Assembly: GCF_014217805.1 (NCBI RefSeq)
Contig: NZ_CP055156.1
Coordinates: forward strand, 2,362,585 to 2,426,584
Source: Adhaeribacter swui
GTDB taxonomy: Bacteria; Bacteroidota; Bacteroidia; Cytophagales; Hymenobacteraceae
Direction: 5' to 3'
DNA length: 64,000 bases
Below, in pieces: positions 17,905-27,517 of the stretch. Below the pieces are notes generated by a model. The model did no database searches. It had not been told where the DNA came from and saw nothing but the letters and a program-made list of their open reading frames with translations. The position numbers were made by a program, and so were the translations under genes. How positions within the stretch are numbered: position 1 is the first letter of the stretch; each line of letters begins with the position of its first letter.

Positions 17905-19260
17905 TTAAACTGGTAAAAGCCAACCCAAGGTGCCATCGTTTGTTTTTACCAGCAAGTAATTGCTGTAATTGGCTAATACCGTTACTTTACTGCTTGCCTT
18001 TACCATGTTAATCGGGGTGCCATCGGGCATTGGTTCGGCTAAAATTTCGGTATTGGTGGTTATCTGCAAATTATTGAGTGGTTTTTCTAAAGATTCTATG
18101 TTAGAAGCTATAATATAGCCGCTTTGGCCGGTAGGTAATAAAACCCGGTACCAATTACCCGACCCACCTACAATTTGTACGGCGGTATTTTTGTTTAAAG
18201 TAGTTAAGAGCGAGCCGTTTTTATCCGGCGATAAGCGTACGTTTACTTCTTTTTTGCTAATACGGGCCCATTGCCCTAACGAAGTAGTATTTACCTGTAA
18301 AGGCAAAGGCTTTTGATTGGGGGTATACACAAAAGGATAAGGATCTACCGCTCCCCGGCCAGACCGGTAAATGCCAAAATGCAAATGGGGTACGGTGGTG
18401 CGGGCATTGCCCGTGTTACCTACTAAACCCAGTACCTGGCCCGGTATTACCTGCTGCCCGGGTTGTACTAGTTGGGTATCCAGGTGCGCGTAATACAAAT
18501 GCTGGTTGGCCATATCATCATTTAGCCAGACTACTTTGCCGCCAATGGGCGTTTCGTCTACCCGGGTAACAGTTCCTTTGGTGGCTGCCACAGCGGGAGT
18601 ACCACGAGGCGCAAAAATGTCGATTCCTTCGTGTCGGCGGGCACCGTTGTCGCGAACAGCGCCCCAAACGCTTTGGATGGCGCTATTGCCTTTGCCTTGC
18701 ACCGGAAAACCCAACGATGGCTGACTAACAATAGAAATAGTATAGCTGCCGCTGCGCAGCAGTTCGGGTTGCAGACGCACCAGGTACGTTAGATCTTCTT
18801 TTACCCGGTAATTTATTTGTAAGGCAATGGTATCCGCCGATTCCAGGTGTTTTACTTTGCGGGGGCGGCCATCTTCTACTTCAAACAAATCTAAAAATAA
18901 GGTAACTTGTTCGCGGGCTTTTGCCTGAGCCGCAATCCGGATAGATTCGCCCTCGCGGGCTTTAAAATTATAACCAAAAGCAACCGGTTTTTCGGCCCGG
19001 AAATAACCGGTTTCCTCAAAAGGAATGGGTAACAGCAGCGAATCTTGCAAAACTTTAGTGCCCGCCAACAACCAATCCTGGCCTAAACCCGACTGGTGCA
19101 ATTTAGCTAGGCGCAAGGATTGCACGTATTTTTCGTAAGGAGTTTGTTTGCCCAACAGGGCTTTTATAGTTGGTTTGCCGCTGCACGAAATAATAAAAAC
19201 TGCCAGTAGCGCATAGCCGAAAATAGTAAATATGCGCGCGTTCAGGATTAGCTTCTTCAT
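17905..19260 (-). CDS. M23 family metallopeptidase lipoprotein with SH3 domains
   Basis: 451 residues. The N-terminus is a lipoprotein signal (FIISCSGKP). The LytM/M23 zinc endopeptidase domain (about 195-305) has RRHEGIDIFAPRGTP (zinc His and Asp) and HLHFGIYR (catalytic and zinc His). It would cut peptidoglycan cross-bridges or stems at the cell surface. Two SH3-like domains follow (about 330-390, NVRLSPDKNGSLL; about 395-450), usually for wall binding. The region before the peptidase (about 35-190) is a beta-rich domain of unknown role. It lies alone, 64 bases from the next gene on the same strand. Confidence 0.87.
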   Translation of the reverse strand: MKKLILNARIFTIFGYALLAVFIISCSGKPTIKALLGKQTPYEKYVQSLRLAKLHQSGLGQDWLLAGTKVLQDSLLLPIPFEETGYFRAEKPVAFGYNFKAREGESIRIAAQAKAREQVTLFLDLFEVEDGRPRKVKHLESADTIALQINYRVKEDLTYLVRLQPELLRSGSYTISIVSQPSLGFPVQGKGNSAIQSVWGAVRDNGARRHEGIDIFAPRGTPAVAATKGTVTRVDETPIGGKVVWLNDDMANQHLYYAHLDTQLVQPGQQVIPGQVLGLVGNTGNARTTVPHLHFGIYRSGRGAVDPYPFVYTPNQKPLPLQVNTTSLGQWARISKKEVNVRLSPDKNGSLLTTLNKNTAVQIVGGSGNWYRVLLPTGQSGYIIASNIESLEKPLNNLQITTNTEILAEPMPDGTPINMVKASSKVTVLANYSNYLLVKTNDGTLGWLLPV

Positions 19261-19324
19261 TGTAACTTAGAAAATACTTTTCTAATAACGAGTAGGTTCG
19301 GGAAAAAGTGCGGCAAACAAAGGC

Positions 19325-20461
19325 TTACCAACTTGCTTCGAAACGGTAGTAAAACCGTTGCAGTAAACCAAAACTTAACAGGAGCAGAATGCCGGCCAGT
19401 AACCAAACAGGTACAGAAAATAAAATCAGGAACAATAAGCTAATAAATAGATAGAAAATCTGTTGATAATAATTTTGATGCGATTGGGAGCGGTATAACC
19501 AGGTATGCAGGAACAGTAAAAAGCCAAGGCCAAAGCCGTAAAAAAAGATGACCTGCCCAGTTGGGAATTGGAGTGGAATGTAGGATAACAAAAACAAGCC
19601 TTCGGGTAGCAGGGCAAAGCTATAAGCCACAAGCAAAAGCATAAATCGTTGCCGATTGGTAAAAGGTAACTGGCGCAAAACTAACAAGCGCGACTCTGCG
19701 AATAAGTGCATCCGGAACACCAGTAAACTATGACCCGCCAGGCCCATTAAAAACCCCACGGCGGCTAGCCGTACCCCGTAATCTGTGGATGGATAAAATT
19801 TTAAAAAAAACCAGGTTACCGTCAGGCAAAATAGCTTGGTAAGCAGAAACAGACCAGTAGCCTCCTGCCAGATGTATTTGCCCAGGATAAACCAAGGCGA
19901 GTTAAAAGTTGGTGCGAACCGCAAATACCCGCGGGATGTATACTGGATTTCGCTTTTTAAGCTGTGGTGCAGCCAAGTAAAATAACCGGTGAAGAAACCA
20001 GTGGCTACCAAGCCAAAACCTAGTAAACCACAACAGATAAATCCAGTTTGTAGCTTAATGGCGGAGTTTAGTAACAAACTTAAATAAAGCAAAGCCGGGG
20101 CGTATAGCCCTGCAAAAACCAACAGCCAGCTAAACCAAACTATCCGTACGGGCAGGAGTGAGGTTAAAAATAAAAATTCGTGCTCGGGTTGAGTTAATTT
20201 AGCTTTAACATAACGGTAGCATTTTAAAAAATACAGCAGAAGCACTCCCAATATAACCGATAAAACCACCGGCGTTTGAATAACCGAAGATAAAAAAGGC
20301 TCCGTAAACAAGCGATTACCGGGGTTTTGAAATACCACCAAAAGCATTATCCAGAAAAAGAAAAAGCCGGTGTTATCACGGTAGTAGGGGTAAACCAGTA
20401 TTTTCTGCCAAATAACTTGCAAGGGCTTCATAGGAAATAATAAGTTTAGCTCAAGGAACAA
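19325..20461 (-). CDS. Multi-pass membrane protein, probable ABC exporter permease
   Basis: 378 residues with about ten hydrophobic helices and short charged loops. No domain is certain from motifs. It overlaps the 3' end of the ABC ATPase reading frame by 11 bases on the same strand, which points to a two-gene ABC transporter. Its length and helix pattern fit permeases of Bacteroidota ABC-2-like exporters. The start may be MFLELNLLF at 20461 or MKPLQVIWQK at 20431. Its own reading frame is intact although the ATPase frame is split. Confidence 0.65.
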   Translation of the reverse strand: MFLELNLLFPMKPLQVIWQKILVYPYYRDNTGFFFFWIMLLVVFQNPGNRLFTEPFLSSVIQTPVVLSVILGVLLLYFLKCYRYVKAKLTQPEHEFLFLTSLLPVRIVWFSWLLVFAGLYAPALLYLSLLLNSAIKLQTGFICCGLLGFGLVATGFFTGYFTWLHHSLKSEIQYTSRGYLRFAPTFNSPWFILGKYIWQEATGLFLLTKLFCLTVTWFFLKFYPSTDYGVRLAAVGFLMGLAGHSLLVFRMHLFAESRLLVLRQLPFTNRQRFMLLLVAYSFALLPEGLFLLSYIPLQFPTGQVIFFYGFGLGFLLFLHTWLYRSQSHQNYYQQIFYLFISLLFLILFSVPVWLLAGILLLLSFGLLQRFYYRFEASW

Positions 20462-21085
20462 ACCTTAACGTATAATTCTCCAACAAAAGCGTGGCGGTAA
20501 TAGGTACGCCGTGAGTAATAAAATCCTGGTGCGACGAAAGCAGAAAGCTAACTTGCTGCGCCTGGTGATATTCCAGAATAAGCTGATTAACGGCGTCTAC
20601 AGCTAACGCATCCAGCGTAATTAAGGGTTCATCCAGAATAATCAAAGCGGGTTTGCCCAAAAAAGCGAACAAAAGCGATAACTTCTTCAACATTCCCGAA
20701 GAATACGAACCGATGGGCTTGGAGAGAAAAGGGCTGACCTGTAAACATTCAATTAATTGATTAAACTGCGCCGGGGTTGGTTTTTTAGCTGCCACTACCA
20801 GGTCTAATAACTCCTGGCCGGTTAAAAAAGCGGGATATAAAGGCTCGGCTTCGCTGTAATTTACCAATTGCCGGTGCCGGACAACTGCTTGCTTTAACTC
20901 GGTTTGGTCGTGTAGATAAATTTGCCCCTGGTAAGGCAGTAAACCCGCTAAAATTTTAAAAAAGTTGTTTTGCCCGCTCCATTGGCGCCTTTAATCCAGT
21001 AAATACCCGAATCTAGTTGCAAATCCGGAATATCCAGGATTACTGTATCGCCGTATTTTTTAAGCAGTTTACGGAGGAGCAGCAT
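20451..21085 (-). pseudogene. ABC transporter ATP-binding protein, reading frame split by a -1 frameshift
   Basis: The ATPase is spread over two frames. The first ORF (21085-20948, 45 residues) holds the Walker A motif GANGAGKTT and ends F-L-K-F-stop. The second frame starts at the same spot (ILAGLLPYQGQIYL). It carries the signature region SYSSGMLKKLSLLF, Walker B ALIILDEP with the D-loop, and the H-loop SSHQD, and ends at 20451. A single -1 step restores the expected KTTFLKILAGLL. The break coincides with T-TTA-AAA (20960-20954 on the minus strand), a classical slippery heptamer in the correct frame. So this may be a pseudogene, an assembly error in a T6/A4/T4 run, or a programmed frameshift. 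The complete protein would be about 210 residues. Confidence 0.8.
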
Positions 21086-21243
21086 GCGGTTGTGGCTATA
21101 GAATTGATTATAATGGTACTACTTCTAATTTAAAATGTGCCTGAACTAAAGTTATAGCGCAATAAGATCTGCCTGCTTTATTGTTTCTAACCTAAAGTCT
21201 AACCCATAATAGTTTTATACTTTTATCTTTTAAGTTATTTAAA

Positions 21244-21669
21244 TTAGCGGGCCGAATGAAAATTTTTTTGCTCTTCTTTGGCGTTTTCCAGGTCACTTAA
21301 TTCTAAGGTTAAGGCATTTACCGAAATTTGTATCTCACGAAAAGATAAAGCTAGCGAAGCCAGAAGTAGAAATAGACTAATCCCAAATAAATACTTGCCC
21401 GCCGTTTGGTTTTCGGCAAATAACACAAACATACACAACACGCACAAAAACATGCTGGCAATACCCAAAGCCTGCATGTTCCGGATTAAAAATAAACGCT
21501 CGCGCAAATTGCTTATCTGGCCCATCAATAAAATGTTCTGGGTGCGGGTATATTGTTCTTTTAAATTCCGGATAAGCGAGGCCAAGGCGATAAACCGGTT
21601 GGTGTAAGCTAACAGCAACATCGAGATAGCCGGAAACAGTAAGGCGGGTGTGGTTAGGGTAATTTCCAT
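21244..21669 (-). CDS. DUF2721 family membrane protein
   Basis: 141 residues with three hydrophobic helices. It opens TPALLFPAISMLLLAYTNRF and has the RLFLIRNMQALG and FREIQISVNAL segments that I associate with the DUF2721 family. Function is unknown. It lies between the ABC cassette and the giant repeat protein gene, on the minus strand, with no evident partner. Confidence 0.78.
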   Translation of the reverse strand: MEITLTTPALLFPAISMLLLAYTNRFIALASLIRNLKEQYTRTQNILLMGQISNLRERLFLIRNMQALGIASMFLCVLCMFVLFAENQTAGKYLFGISLFLLLASLALSFREIQISVNALTLELSDLENAKEEQKNFHSAR

Positions 21670-21997
21670 AAGGCAATAAATTAAAATTTAAAGGTAACAA
21701 AATCAACTGCTTTAGTATCTGATGTTACCGGCTATTATGGGTTTTTACTTTTACAAGCAGCTAGCAGCCACCTAATGCTATGCCAGAGTTAACCCCAAAG
21801 AGAGGGTGATTGAAGTAGTATTTATATTCAAGTTTATATTAATTTACTAAGTACTTAAGCTTTACTTTAATCGCTATATAGTTCGTATTGCGTTCTCGGT
21901 GCAGTAGTGCTTTAACCTTTTGGTTAAAAGACCTGCTTTTTCTCTTGCTTTTCTTCTTTCACATATCTCAATCAATCCTTTGTATTTAAAAAACACT

Positions 21998-24900
21998 ATG
22001 AAAACACGTAAACTCTTATTTTGTGCAACAAAAAATGCACTCCAGCCTGTTTTTAATTGGCGTTTAGTTTCTTTTTTCTTGCTGACAATCAGTGTTGTAA
22101 GCTCCTTTTGTGTTCAGGCGCAAACTAAAATCTGGGATAAAACTTACGGCGGCTCTGGCAGCGATGCTTTTGAATCAATAAAGCCAACCAATGATGGTGG
22201 GTTTATTTTAGCAGGAACTTCTTACTCGCCAGTTTCGGGAGATAAAACCGGAGTAGCCGGCGGTAGCGGCGATTACTGGGTAATAAAGTTAAACGCCGAC
22301 GGTAGTAAACAATGGGACAAGACTTTTGGTGGGGATAATTATGACGCGTTGCAGTCGGTACAGCAAACCCTGGATGGTGGCTATATTCTGGGTGGTTATT
22401 CTTTTTCGGGAGCATCAGGTAATAAAACCGAAGAAAATGAAGGCGGAATTGATTACTGGATTGTAAAATTAAAATCCGATGGCAGTAAACAATGGGATAA
22501 AACCTTTGGTGGAGATAATACCGATTGGTTAACTACAGTAGAACTAACTCCAGATGGCGGCTATATTTTAGGAGGCTATTCATCTTCAACAATAAGTGGC
22601 GATAAATCGGAAGCCAATAAAGGCGATCAAAATACTTATGATTATTGGGTTATAAAGCTAAATGCCAGCGGAAATAAAGTTTGGGATAAAACCTTGGGCG
22701 GTAACCATTCAGATTATTTAAACGCCCTGGTTGCTACTCCGGATGGAGGGTATTTACTAGGCGGTTCTACTTCTTCCGATAAAAGCGGCGATAAAAGCGA
22801 ACCCCGCAACAGCGATTGTACTTATGGCTTCGACGGTGATCCTTGCCCGGATTATTGGGTAGTCAAAATTTCGGCTCAGGGAGCAAAGCAGTGGGACAAA
22901 ACTTATGATGGGTATAAAAGCGATTTTCTTACGGCCTTAGCGGTTACTAAAGATGGGGGCTACTTGCTCGGTGGTACTTCCGAATCGGATGAAAGTATGG
23001 ATAAAAGCCAGCCCAGCCGCGATGCCACTGAAGACGAGGCCAAGGGGGATTACTGGGTAATTAAAATTAAGGCAAATGGAACCAAGGTATGGGACCGCAC
23101 CTTTGGCGGCAATAACAGAGATGGTCTTACTGCCCTATTAGCAACTCCGGACGGCGGTTTTTTGCTCGGGGGGTATTCTAACTCTAGTAAAAACCAGGAT
23201 ATGACCGAAGCCCGGCGTGAGGTGGAAAGCTATTGGGTAATAAAGTTAAATGCCCAGGGTAATAAAATCTGGGATAAAGCTTTAAGCAATGTTAATCGAT
23301 ATATAAATAGCCTTTCGCTGGGGCTAGCGCTTACCGAAGATGGTAACTGTTGGGTAGCCGGTACTTCTGCGGGGGGCAAAGGCTGGGAAAAAAGTCAGGA
23401 GCCTAAAGGCGCAGAAGATTTTTGGGTAGTAAAGCTCGATATCCCGAACAAAAAAGTGCAAACCATTACCTTTAATCCGGCAGATCAGGGTTTAAGCAGT
23501 ACGCCTTATACGCTATTGGCCAAGGCTAGTTCGGGCTTACCGGTTACCTTTAAATTGCTTTCGGGGCCAGCTACGCAATATGGCAATCAGTTAAAATTTA
23601 CCGGTTATGGCACCGTAGTAATTAAAGCTTTGCAGGCAGGTAATGCTACTTACAGCGCTGTAGAACATACTACCAGTTTCCGGGTGCAACGGTTTACCAA
23701 ACTACCCGATAAAACCATCGGCGGCGATAACATAGATCTGCTAGCCGATATGGTAGCCACTCCCGATGGCGGGTATTTACTGGCTGGTACGTCACAATCG
23801 GGCAAAGCGGGCGATAAAGGCAGCGCCAGCAAGGGGGCTTCGGATTACTGGCTCGTGAAAATAGATAAAAATTTAAAAAAAGTTTGGGATAAATCTTTCG
23901 GGGGCGAAGGCACAGAAACCCTTTCTATTATTTTGGCTACTCCCGATGGGGGCTACCTGCTGGGCGGTTCTTCCGACTCAGACCAAACGGGTGATAAAAG
24001 TGAGCCAAGCCGGGGTGCAAAAGACTACTGGCTCGTAAAAACCGATGCCGATGGTAATAAGCAATGGGATAAAACCTTGGGCGGAAACCGGGATGATAAC
24101 CTTACCACTATTGTGGTATCGCCGGATGGGGGATATTTGTTGGGTGGTTCTTCTGCTTCGGACCAAGGCAATGATAAAAGTGAAGGTAACAAAGGAACAA
24201 CCAATGGTAACGGCGATTATACCACCGATTACTGGGTAATTAAAGTAGATAGCGAGGGTAATAAAATCTGGGATAAAACACTGGGGAATGCTTATGATGA
24301 TAATTTATCCGCTATGTTGGTTTTGCCTAACGGTAACTATGTGTTAGGTGGGTACACCGATACCGATATAAATGAATTTACCGATTTTGAATTAGTTTAT
24401 TTAAATTCCCAAGGCGACCTGCTCTGGAGTAAAACCTACGACCGGGATTGGGTAGATAATTTAGCCGCTATAGCTCCTACGCCCGATGGCGGGTTTCTGT
24501 TAACAGGAATGTCTGGTTTTGAAACGTACTATTATTGGATTTTAAAGGTAAACGCCAAAGGAGAACAAGTTTGGGAGAGAACTTATGGCGGCGGCGATAT
24601 TTTTAATTGTGAGTCGTGCGTAACAAATCGGTCTACACCAACAGATATAGTGGTTTTACCTACCGGAAATTATTTAATAGCAGGTTATACTCATTCCAAC
24701 ATAGGTAGCAGCCGGAGCGAAGAAAACCGGGGACGGGACGATTACTGGCTCCTGGAAATAGACGAAAACGGACAAAAAATTGCCGATAAATCTTTCGGTA
24801 GTCAAGGTATTGATCGGTTGGTATCGATTATAGCTTCTCCCGATGGTAGTTATTTATTAGGCGGTTCTTCTACTTCCAATATAGGTTACGAAAAAAGCGA

Positions 24901-26557
24901 AAACAGCAAAGGTAATTATGATTTTTGGTTGGTTCGCACCGAAACGCATGCTTTTCCGCCGGCTACCCTGGAGGCCTGGAACTTCCGCTTTGGCGGCAGT
25001 AGCCACGATTATCTAACTACCATGCTGCCCACCGCCGACGGCGGGTATTTGCTCGGAGGCTATTCTTACTCCAACCAATCGGGCGATAAAACCCAGGGCA
25101 GCCGGGGCAAAAGCGATTATTGGGTAGTAAAAACCGACCCCGCCGGCAAAAAACTATGGGATAAACGCTACGGCGGCTCCGGCGAAGACTATCTCAAAAG
25201 TGTAGTATCTACCCAGGATGGAGGCTATTTACTGGGTGGTAGTTCCGAATCGGGGTTAGGCGGCGACAAAACCCAGGCCAGTAATGGCAGTCGGGATTAT
25301 TGGATAATAAAAATAAACAGCAGCGGCCAAAAAGAATGGGACCAAAGCTATGGCGGCCAGGGCGTAGAAGATTTTAAAAAAATTATTTCTCTGGGAAATG
25401 ATAATACTTACCTGTTAGCGGGTTACAGCGAATCGGCGGTGAGCGGCGACAAAACCCAGGGAACCCGGGGCGGAAAAGATTATTGGATAATTAAAATCCA
25501 GGGTATAAACGGCGCCAAATACTGGGATAAACGTTTTGGGGGATCTGGCGATGATTACCTGGAGGATGTGCTGGTACTTGGAAACCGGGATTTGCTTTTG
25601 GGGGGTACTTCGTTCTCCGCAGCCGGCGGCGATAAAAGCCAGGGCAGCCGGGGTAACTCGGACTATTGGGTAGTGCGTACCAACAGCGAAGGTCAGAAAC
25701 TCTGGGATAAACGCTATGGTGGTAGTGGCCAGGATCAACTGTATGCCTTATCAACTACTGCTACTAATGCCATCCTGCTGGCCGGGCAAAGTGCTTCGGG
25801 TAAAGGCGGCGAAAAAAGCCAGAATAGTCAGGGCGGTAAAGATTTCTGGATATTGCAGGTAGATGGTCAGGGCAAAAAACAATGGGATAAAACCTACGGC
25901 GGCGCTGGGGAAGAAAGCCTGCGTTCTCTCATCCTGGATAAAACCGGCGGCTATGTTTTAGGCGGAACTTCATCTTCGGGTAAGAGCGGTGATAAGACCC
26001 AAGGCAGCCGGGGCAGCAGCGATTACTGGTTGGTTAAGATTAACGCTAGCGGTGCTAAGCAATGGGATAAACGGTTCGGGGGCAATAACGAAGAAGAGCT
26101 CCGCAGCGTATGGCAAACCAACGATGGCGGGTATTTGCTCGGCGGCCGTTCTGGCTCCGGGGTAAGTGGCGACCGTACCCAGGCAAGCCAGGGTGGTAAC
26201 GATTACTGGCTGGTGAAAGTAGCGCCTCAAGCGAACAGTCCAGTAATAGCTGCCCGGCAAAATTTACCAGCAGCTATAAGCGAAAATCTAGCTAATCTCA
26301 ACGCATTGGTTGCTTTCCCCAATCCGTTTGCTGGGCAGTTAAACGTGAGCTTTACCTTACCGCAAACCCAGGTAGTAAGTTTAAAAGTCTACAGCAACAC
26401 CGGGCAGGAAGTGGCAACTTTGTTTCAAGGCGAGGCTGAAGCAACTAAAACGTATACCTATCAATGGCAAGCAAGTAAATCAACGAGTGGTATGTATATA
26501 ATCCGGTTACAAACCAGTCAGCAGGTAAGTCACCAGAAAGTACTTCTGGCCCGCTAG
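21998..26557 (+). CDS. Giant repeat protein with T9SS type A sorting domain
   Basis: About 1519 residues, secreted. After an N-terminal segment and signal peptide ending VCSSFCVQAQ-like (around residue 42), I count 21 units of roughly 65-70 residues. Each follows the pattern WDKxFGGxxxDxL, DGGYLLGGxSxS, GDKSxxxxGxxDYWVxK. Units 1-7 are followed by one Ig-like domain (about 487-565, QTITFNPADQGLSSTPYTL), then units 8-21. Units 15-21 are the most alike, suggesting recent duplication. The last 80 residues form a type A sorting domain (FPNPFAGQLNVSF, SGMYIIRLQT) that directs export and surface attachment by the type IX system. The repeats probably form beta-propeller-like blades. The start at 21998 (MKTRKLLF) is preferred; 21920 adds 26 residues before the signal. 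Confidence 0.87.
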   Translation: MKTRKLLFCATKNALQPVFNWRLVSFFLLTISVVSSFCVQAQTKIWDKTYGGSGSDAFESIKPTNDGGFILAGTSYSPVSGDKTGVAGGSGDYWVIKLNADGSKQWDKTFGGDNYDALQSVQQTLDGGYILGGYSFSGASGNKTEENEGGIDYWIVKLKSDGSKQWDKTFGGDNTDWLTTVELTPDGGYILGGYSSSTISGDKSEANKGDQNTYDYWVIKLNASGNKVWDKTLGGNHSDYLNALVATPDGGYLLGGSTSSDKSGDKSEPRNSDCTYGFDGDPCPDYWVVKISAQGAKQWDKTYDGYKSDFLTALAVTKDGGYLLGGTSESDESMDKSQPSRDATEDEAKGDYWVIKIKANGTKVWDRTFGGNNRDGLTALLATPDGGFLLGGYSNSSKNQDMTEARREVESYWVIKLNAQGNKIWDKALSNVNRYINSLSLGLALTEDGNCWVAGTSAGGKGWEKSQEPKGAEDFWVVKLDIPNKKVQTITFNPADQGLSSTPYTLLAKASSGLPVTFKLLSGPATQYGNQLKFTGYGTVVIKALQAGNATYSAVEHTTSFRVQRFTKLPDKTIGGDNIDLLADMVATPDGGYLLAGTSQSGKAGDKGSASKGASDYWLVKIDKNLKKVWDKSFGGEGTETLSIILATPDGGYLLGGSSDSDQTGDKSEPSRGAKDYWLVKTDADGNKQWDKTLGGNRDDNLTTIVVSPDGGYLLGGSSASDQGNDKSEGNKGTTNGNGDYTTDYWVIKVDSEGNKIWDKTLGNAYDDNLSAMLVLPNGNYVLGGYTDTDINEFTDFELVYLNSQGDLLWSKTYDRDWVDNLAAIAPTPDGGFLLTGMSGFETYYYWILKVNAKGEQVWERTYGGGDIFNCESCVTNRSTPTDIVVLPTGNYLIAGYTHSNIGSSRSEENRGRDDYWLLEIDENGQKIADKSFGSQGIDRLVSIIASPDGSYLLGGSSTSNIGYEKSENSKGNYDFWLVRTETHAFPPATLEAWNFRFGGSSHDYLTTMLPTADGGYLLGGYSYSNQSGDKTQGSRGKSDYWVVKTDPAGKKLWDKRYGGSGEDYLKSVVSTQDGGYLLGGSSESGLGGDKTQASNGSRDYWIIKINSSGQKEWDQSYGGQGVEDFKKIISLGNDNTYLLAGYSESAVSGDKTQGTRGGKDYWIIKIQGINGAKYWDKRFGGSGDDYLEDVLVLGNRDLLLGGTSFSAAGGDKSQGSRGNSDYWVVRTNSEGQKLWDKRYGGSGQDQLYALSTTATNAILLAGQSASGKGGEKSQNSQGGKDFWILQVDGQGKKQWDKTYGGAGEESLRSLILDKTGGYVLGGTSSSGKSGDKTQGSRGSSDYWLVKINASGAKQWDKRFGGNNEEELRSVWQTNDGGYLLGGRSGSGVSGDRTQASQGGNDYWLVKVAPQANSPVIAARQNLPAAISENLANLNALVAFPNPFAGQLNVSFTLPQTQVVSLKVYSNTGQEVATLFQGEAEATKTYTYQWQASKSTSGMYIIRLQTSQQVSHQKVLLAR

Positions 26558-26581
26558 AATTTTAAATTTTTAAAAAACAGG

Positions 26582-26632
26582 CTAAAAGCCAAGGTAGTTC
26601 CGCCGCAATCAGGCTACTGCCTTGGCTTTTAA
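26582..26632. terminator. Hairpin terminator between convergent genes
   Basis: TAAAAGCCAAGGTAGT pairs with ACTGCCTTGGCTTTTA with one mismatch, flanked by T- and A-rich sequence, between the convergent repeat-protein and carbonic-anhydrase-like genes. Confidence 0.7.
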
Positions 26633-26641
26633 TTCTTTTAA

Positions 26642-27163
26642 CTAGCTTGGCTTTGGTTGAAACCAGCCGGCGTACATTACATAGTTATTGGCGGTGCGGG
26701 CCATCCCGGCAATTTGTTCTTCGCTTACCGGTTTTACTTTACGGGCCGGAATGCCCGCGTAGATGTGGCCGGCTTCGCAAATTGTGTTTTCCAGTACAAT
26801 GGCCCCGGCCGCAACAATGCAGTTTTCCTGCACCACGGCATTATCCATTACAATAGCGCCCATGCCCACCAGTACGTTATCCCGGATGGTGCACCCGTGC
26901 ACAATGGCGTTGTGCCCCACCGATACGTTGTTGCCAATAACGGTAGCGGCTCGCTGGTAGGTACAATGAATAACGGCACCATCCTGAATGTTGGTTTTAT
27001 CGCCAATCCGGATGCTGTTCACGTCGCCCCGGATAACAGCGTTAAACCACACGGTACACTCGTTTCCCAGTACTACATCGCCCACCACGGTGGCATTTTC
27101 AGCGATATAACAGTTTTCACCAAATGCAGGAAATTTATCTTCAACGGGTAACAGCAGCGGCAC
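26642..27163 (-). CDS. Gamma-carbonic anhydrase family hexapeptide protein
   Basis: 173 residues made of left-handed beta-helix hexapeptide repeats (NATVVGDVVLGNECTVWFNAVIRGD and later units, quoted in part). The zinc-type histidines of the family are visible in DGAVIHCTYQ and SVGHNAIVHGC. This is the PaaY/YrdA/CaiE-like branch. These proteins have carbonic anhydrase or CoA-thioester-related activity in some members, and the substrate here cannot be told. The length is typical and the gene is monocistronic. Confidence 0.88.
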   Translation of the reverse strand: MPLLLPVEDKFPAFGENCYIAENATVVGDVVLGNECTVWFNAVIRGDVNSIRIGDKTNIQDGAVIHCTYQRAATVIGNNVSVGHNAIVHGCTIRDNVLVGMGAIVMDNAVVQENCIVAAGAIVLENTICEAGHIYAGIPARKVKPVSEEQIAGMARTANNYVMYAGWFQPKPS

Positions 27164-27450
27164 GGTTTATTTCTTTAGATTAAACAATAGGTAAATACCC
27201 CGGCAATATAAATAAGTTAGCGCTGGCTTGCCCGTATTTCTTGATTTGGAGTTGCTGCAACTTTGGATATTCCTATTATTAACGGTCTGTTTTATCAGTC
27301 CTGCGCATTCTTTTCTGGCAGCTATCATCTTAAAAACAGTAAAAGAGTCATTAAAGAACAACTTTTTTAAAAAAACGGTTTAGCTACTGTAAAAAATGTA
27401 ATAAATCCGGGTAAAAACATGAAAATTACTATTTGTTTAATTTTAAGCAC
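27164..27450. other. Intergenic region, no gene seen
   Basis: AT-rich gap between divergent genes. A 64-codon minus-strand ORF at 27167-27361 has no coding character. The right part leads into the susC promoter candidate. Confidence 0.5.
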
Positions 27451-27483
27451 TTGATAGCCAACAAGTAATTAAAATTATCTTAG
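27451..27483 (+). promoter_or_regulatory. Possible promoter of the SusC/SusD operon
   Basis: TTG (27451-27453), 22-base spacer, TATCTTAG (27476-27483), 7 of 8 to TAnnTTTG, about 35 bases before the ATG. The spacer is 2 bases longer than in the tRNA promoters, so this is weaker. Confidence 0.35.
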
Positions 27484-27517
27484 CTTTAGAATACCTTTCT
27501 AAACCTTAATCATCCAT

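Noticed and set aside
25415-25754. Two overlapping minus-strand ORFs inside the giant repeat gene
   Set aside because: They are mirror frames of the repeated units and follow the period of the repeat. The plus-strand frame has a signal peptide and a sorting domain.
27167-27361. Minus-strand 64-codon ORF upstream of the SusC gene
   Set aside because: No coding character, no start context, and it lies in the promoter region of divergent genes.
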